DNA of 64,000 nucleotides, from the NCBI RefSeq assembly GCF_000967495.1, contig NZ_JXXU01000056.1, positions 1 to 64,000 on the forward strand, read 5' to 3'. The notes under the pieces were generated by a model, which made no database searches, was not told the DNA's origin, and saw only the letters and a program-made list of their open reading frames with translations. The translations under genes were made by a program, and so were the position numbers. Positions 62,397 through 64,000 of the stretch are shown here, piece by piece. The number at the start of each line of letters is the position of its first letter. Positions within the stretch are counted from its first letter, which is position 1. This DNA comes from Vibrio neptunius. GTDB taxonomy: Bacteria > Pseudomonadota > Gammaproteobacteria > Enterobacterales > Vibrionaceae.

Positions 62397-64000
62397 TTAA
62401 ACCCTTACATCACGACGGCTATCGCGTCCCCAAACCAAATTGATAATTGCACGAGATGCAAACACTCCACTGAACATACTGGTTAACAATCCTAGCCCTA
62501 GGGTTAAAGCAAAACCTTGAATTGGACCATTACCGATGGAGTAAAGAACGACCGCAGTGATCATGGTAGTGATATTGGCATCAAGAATAGTACTCAGTGC
62601 ACTCCCAAAGCCTAAATCGATAGATTGAGCAAAGGTTCGCCCCTCCGCTAATTTATCTTTAATCCGCTCGAAAATAAGAACGTTAGTATCCACCGCCATA
62701 CCCACGGTTAATACCAAACCAGCGATACCCGGTAGGGTTAAAACCGCGCCCGGCAGTAAAGCAATCAAACCCAATAGGCTGACCATATTGACGACAAGTG
62801 CCACATTCGCCACCCAGCCCAAACGTCGGTACCATAGCGCCATAAAGGTCAGCGTCATCGCCATACCCAAAGCTAACGCTGCAAAACCATTTTCAATGTT
62901 TTCTGCACCAAGTGATGCACCAATGGTGCGCTCTTCAACTATCGTAACCGGCGCCGTTAATGAACCTGCACGAAGAAGCAATGCTAAGTTCTGTGCTTCA
63001 TCCAGAGAGCCTGCCCCTGTAATTCGGAACTGACTACCCAACTGAGATTGGATGGTTGCGACACTGATGACCTTCTCGCTACGTTCTGTGTCACCATTTG
63101 CATTGGTGGTGTACTCACGGTATACGGTCGCCATTGGCTTACCAATATGCTTACCGGAGAAGTCACTCATGGTTTTACCACCCGAGTGATCCAGTGAAAT
63201 ATTCACTTCCGAGAAGCCCATGTTGTCTACGCCTGCTCGAGCATTAACGATGTGTTCACCCGTTAACACAGGGCGTTTTGACAGCACAACATCACGGCCA
63301 TCATTGTCCTTAAGCACAATATCGCCATAGGAAATGCCTTGCGATGGCGATTTCGCTTCATGGAAAGCTAATGTCGCTGTGGCGCCAATGACGTTCTTCG
63401 CCTGAGAAGGGTCTTGCACACCTGGTAATTCTATACGGATACTGTGCTCACCCTGACGCTGTACCAAAGCTTCGGTGATCCCAAGCTCTTCAATACGATC
63501 ACGCATGATTTTCAGGTTTTGCTTGATAGTAACGGTTTGGAAGTCAGACTTGTTTTGTACCGTTGGCTTGACCGCTAGGTAGCCTGAATGGCGTTTAATG
63601 TCCCAACCCGGATAGTTCTGACGAATATAGTTCGCCGACTTAGTTAACGCGTCACCTGAATTACTTTTTAGGTCGAACCCATCCACGCCGACTTGAGCAA
63701 ACTTAACGCCTCGAATGTGCTCTTGACGGAGCATGTCACGCATTTCATCAACGATGGCATTGCGCTGCTCTTCGAATGCTTTATCTACATCAACATTCAG
63801 TAAGAACTGTACTCCACCACGTAGATCCAAACCCAACTTAATTGGACTGAAACCCATATCAGTTAACCATTTAGGGGCTACAGATACGTATGAGAAAGTT
63901 ATCGCGTCTTGTTTACCCAGTAAGCCATTCAATGCTTCACGAGCATGGGTTTGATCGGTTTCGTTATCGAAAACCAATGTGGTTGAGTTCTCTTGCTGAG
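62397..64000 (-). CDS. secD: SecD protein translocase subunit, 5' end off the window
   Basis: At least 534 residues, open to the right edge; an internal TTG at 63977 is not the start, because the frame runs on upstream (QQENSTTLVFDNETDQ). Compared with a usual SecD of about 610 residues, some 75 N-terminal residues are missing. Motifs: FSPIKLGLDLRGGVQFLLNVD, the P1 domain, LLRAGSLTAPVTIVEERTIGASLG, and the RND helices with LTVGMAVDTNVLIFERIKD. It couples protein export to the ion gradient. In V. alginolyticus a second secDF is controlled by the arrest peptide VemP upstream, which would lie off this window. Confidence 0.93.
   Translation of the reverse strand, partial: QQENSTTLVFDNETDQTHAREALNGLLGKQDAITFSYVSVAPKWLTDMGFSPIKLGLDLRGGVQFLLNVDVDKAFEEQRNAIVDEMRDMLRQEHIRGVKFAQVGVDGFDLKSNSGDALTKSANYIRQNYPGWDIKRHSGYLAVKPTVQNKSDFQTVTIKQNLKIMRDRIEELGITEALVQRQGEHSIRIELPGVQDPSQAKNVIGATATLAFHEAKSPSQGISYGDIVLKDNDGRDVVLSKRPVLTGEHIVNARAGVDNMGFSEVNISLDHSGGKTMSDFSGKHIGKPMATVYREYTTNANGDTERSEKVISVATIQSQLGSQFRITGAGSLDEAQNLALLLRAGSLTAPVTIVEERTIGASLGAENIENGFAALALGMAMTLTFMALWYRRLGWVANVALVVNMVSLLGLIALLPGAVLTLPGIAGLVLTVGMAVDTNVLIFERIKDKLAEGRTFAQSIDLGFGSALSTILDANITTMITAVVLYSIGNGPIQGFALTLGLGLLTSMFSGVFASRAIINLVWGRDSRRDVRV

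Noticed and set aside
1..64000. CRISPR arrays, rRNA operons, prophage structural genes
   Set aside because: No regularly spaced direct repeats, rRNA motifs or phage structural proteins were found in the window.

Overview
The window reads as a piece of a Vibrio chromosome, most likely the smaller chromosome. Supporting this are a Vibrio-type multidomain chitinase, a CosR regulator divergent from a BCCT betaine carrier, a stand-alone second secD/secF pair, a ToxR-like membrane regulator, a CheV protein beside a diguanylate cyclase, and a phn/pbfA aminophosphonate cluster. There are no rRNA genes, convincing tRNA genes or CRISPR arrays. Species is not assigned.

Layout. 1-660: hairpin-rich, GC-richer DNA that may lead into a gene cut by the left edge (minus strand). 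676-4785: one 1369-residue hydrolase plus P-loop NTPase protein that looks like a STAND-type defence gene; with the leader it forms the accessory end of the window. 5.2-18.9 kb: housekeeping and regulatory genes (acetate kinase, GGDEF-EAL protein, CueR, DUF294/CBS protein with a DnaQ-like exonuclease, BCCT carrier with CosR, diguanylate cyclase, Lrp regulator, two exporters, a cysteine-rich protein behind a possible Fur box). 18.9-23.9 kb: viaA-ravA, a Nudix hydrolase and threonine aldolase. 24.6-27.5 kb: a compact three-gene unit of periplasmic binding protein, membrane-anchored LytTR regulator and divergent SDR protein, which I consider the least explained system here. 28-41 kb: chitinase, PpiC, CheV, a diguanylate cyclase, a DHH phosphoesterase, a lipoprotein, membrane and DUF218 proteins, serine dehydratase, an M14 carboxypeptidase and a POT-like transporter.

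41.6-51.5 kb: a 2-aminoethylphosphonate cluster. PhnS binds the substrate, PhnT and a fused permease import it, PhnW converts it to phosphonoacetaldehyde, PbfA feeds (R)-1-hydroxy-2-aminoethylphosphonate into the same aldehyde, and PhnX cleaves the C-P bond. PhnR probably controls the cluster through palindromes related to TGGTATATACCA found at three promoters. A GNAT acetyltransferase and an EamA exporter-like gene are embedded in it.

51.5-64 kb: two cold-shock-domain proteins, a WYL/YafY regulator, the YjjG nucleotidase, a LysR regulator, a probable 45-residue ORF, ElbB, an iron alcohol dehydrogenase, an unknown periplasmic protein, a ToxR-like regulator, an exported dienelactone-hydrolase-like protein, an APH-like kinase, then secF and the 3' part of secD running off the right edge.

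Many starts were moved to internal ATG codons preceded by a clear Shine-Dalgarno sequence; the reasons are in each entry.
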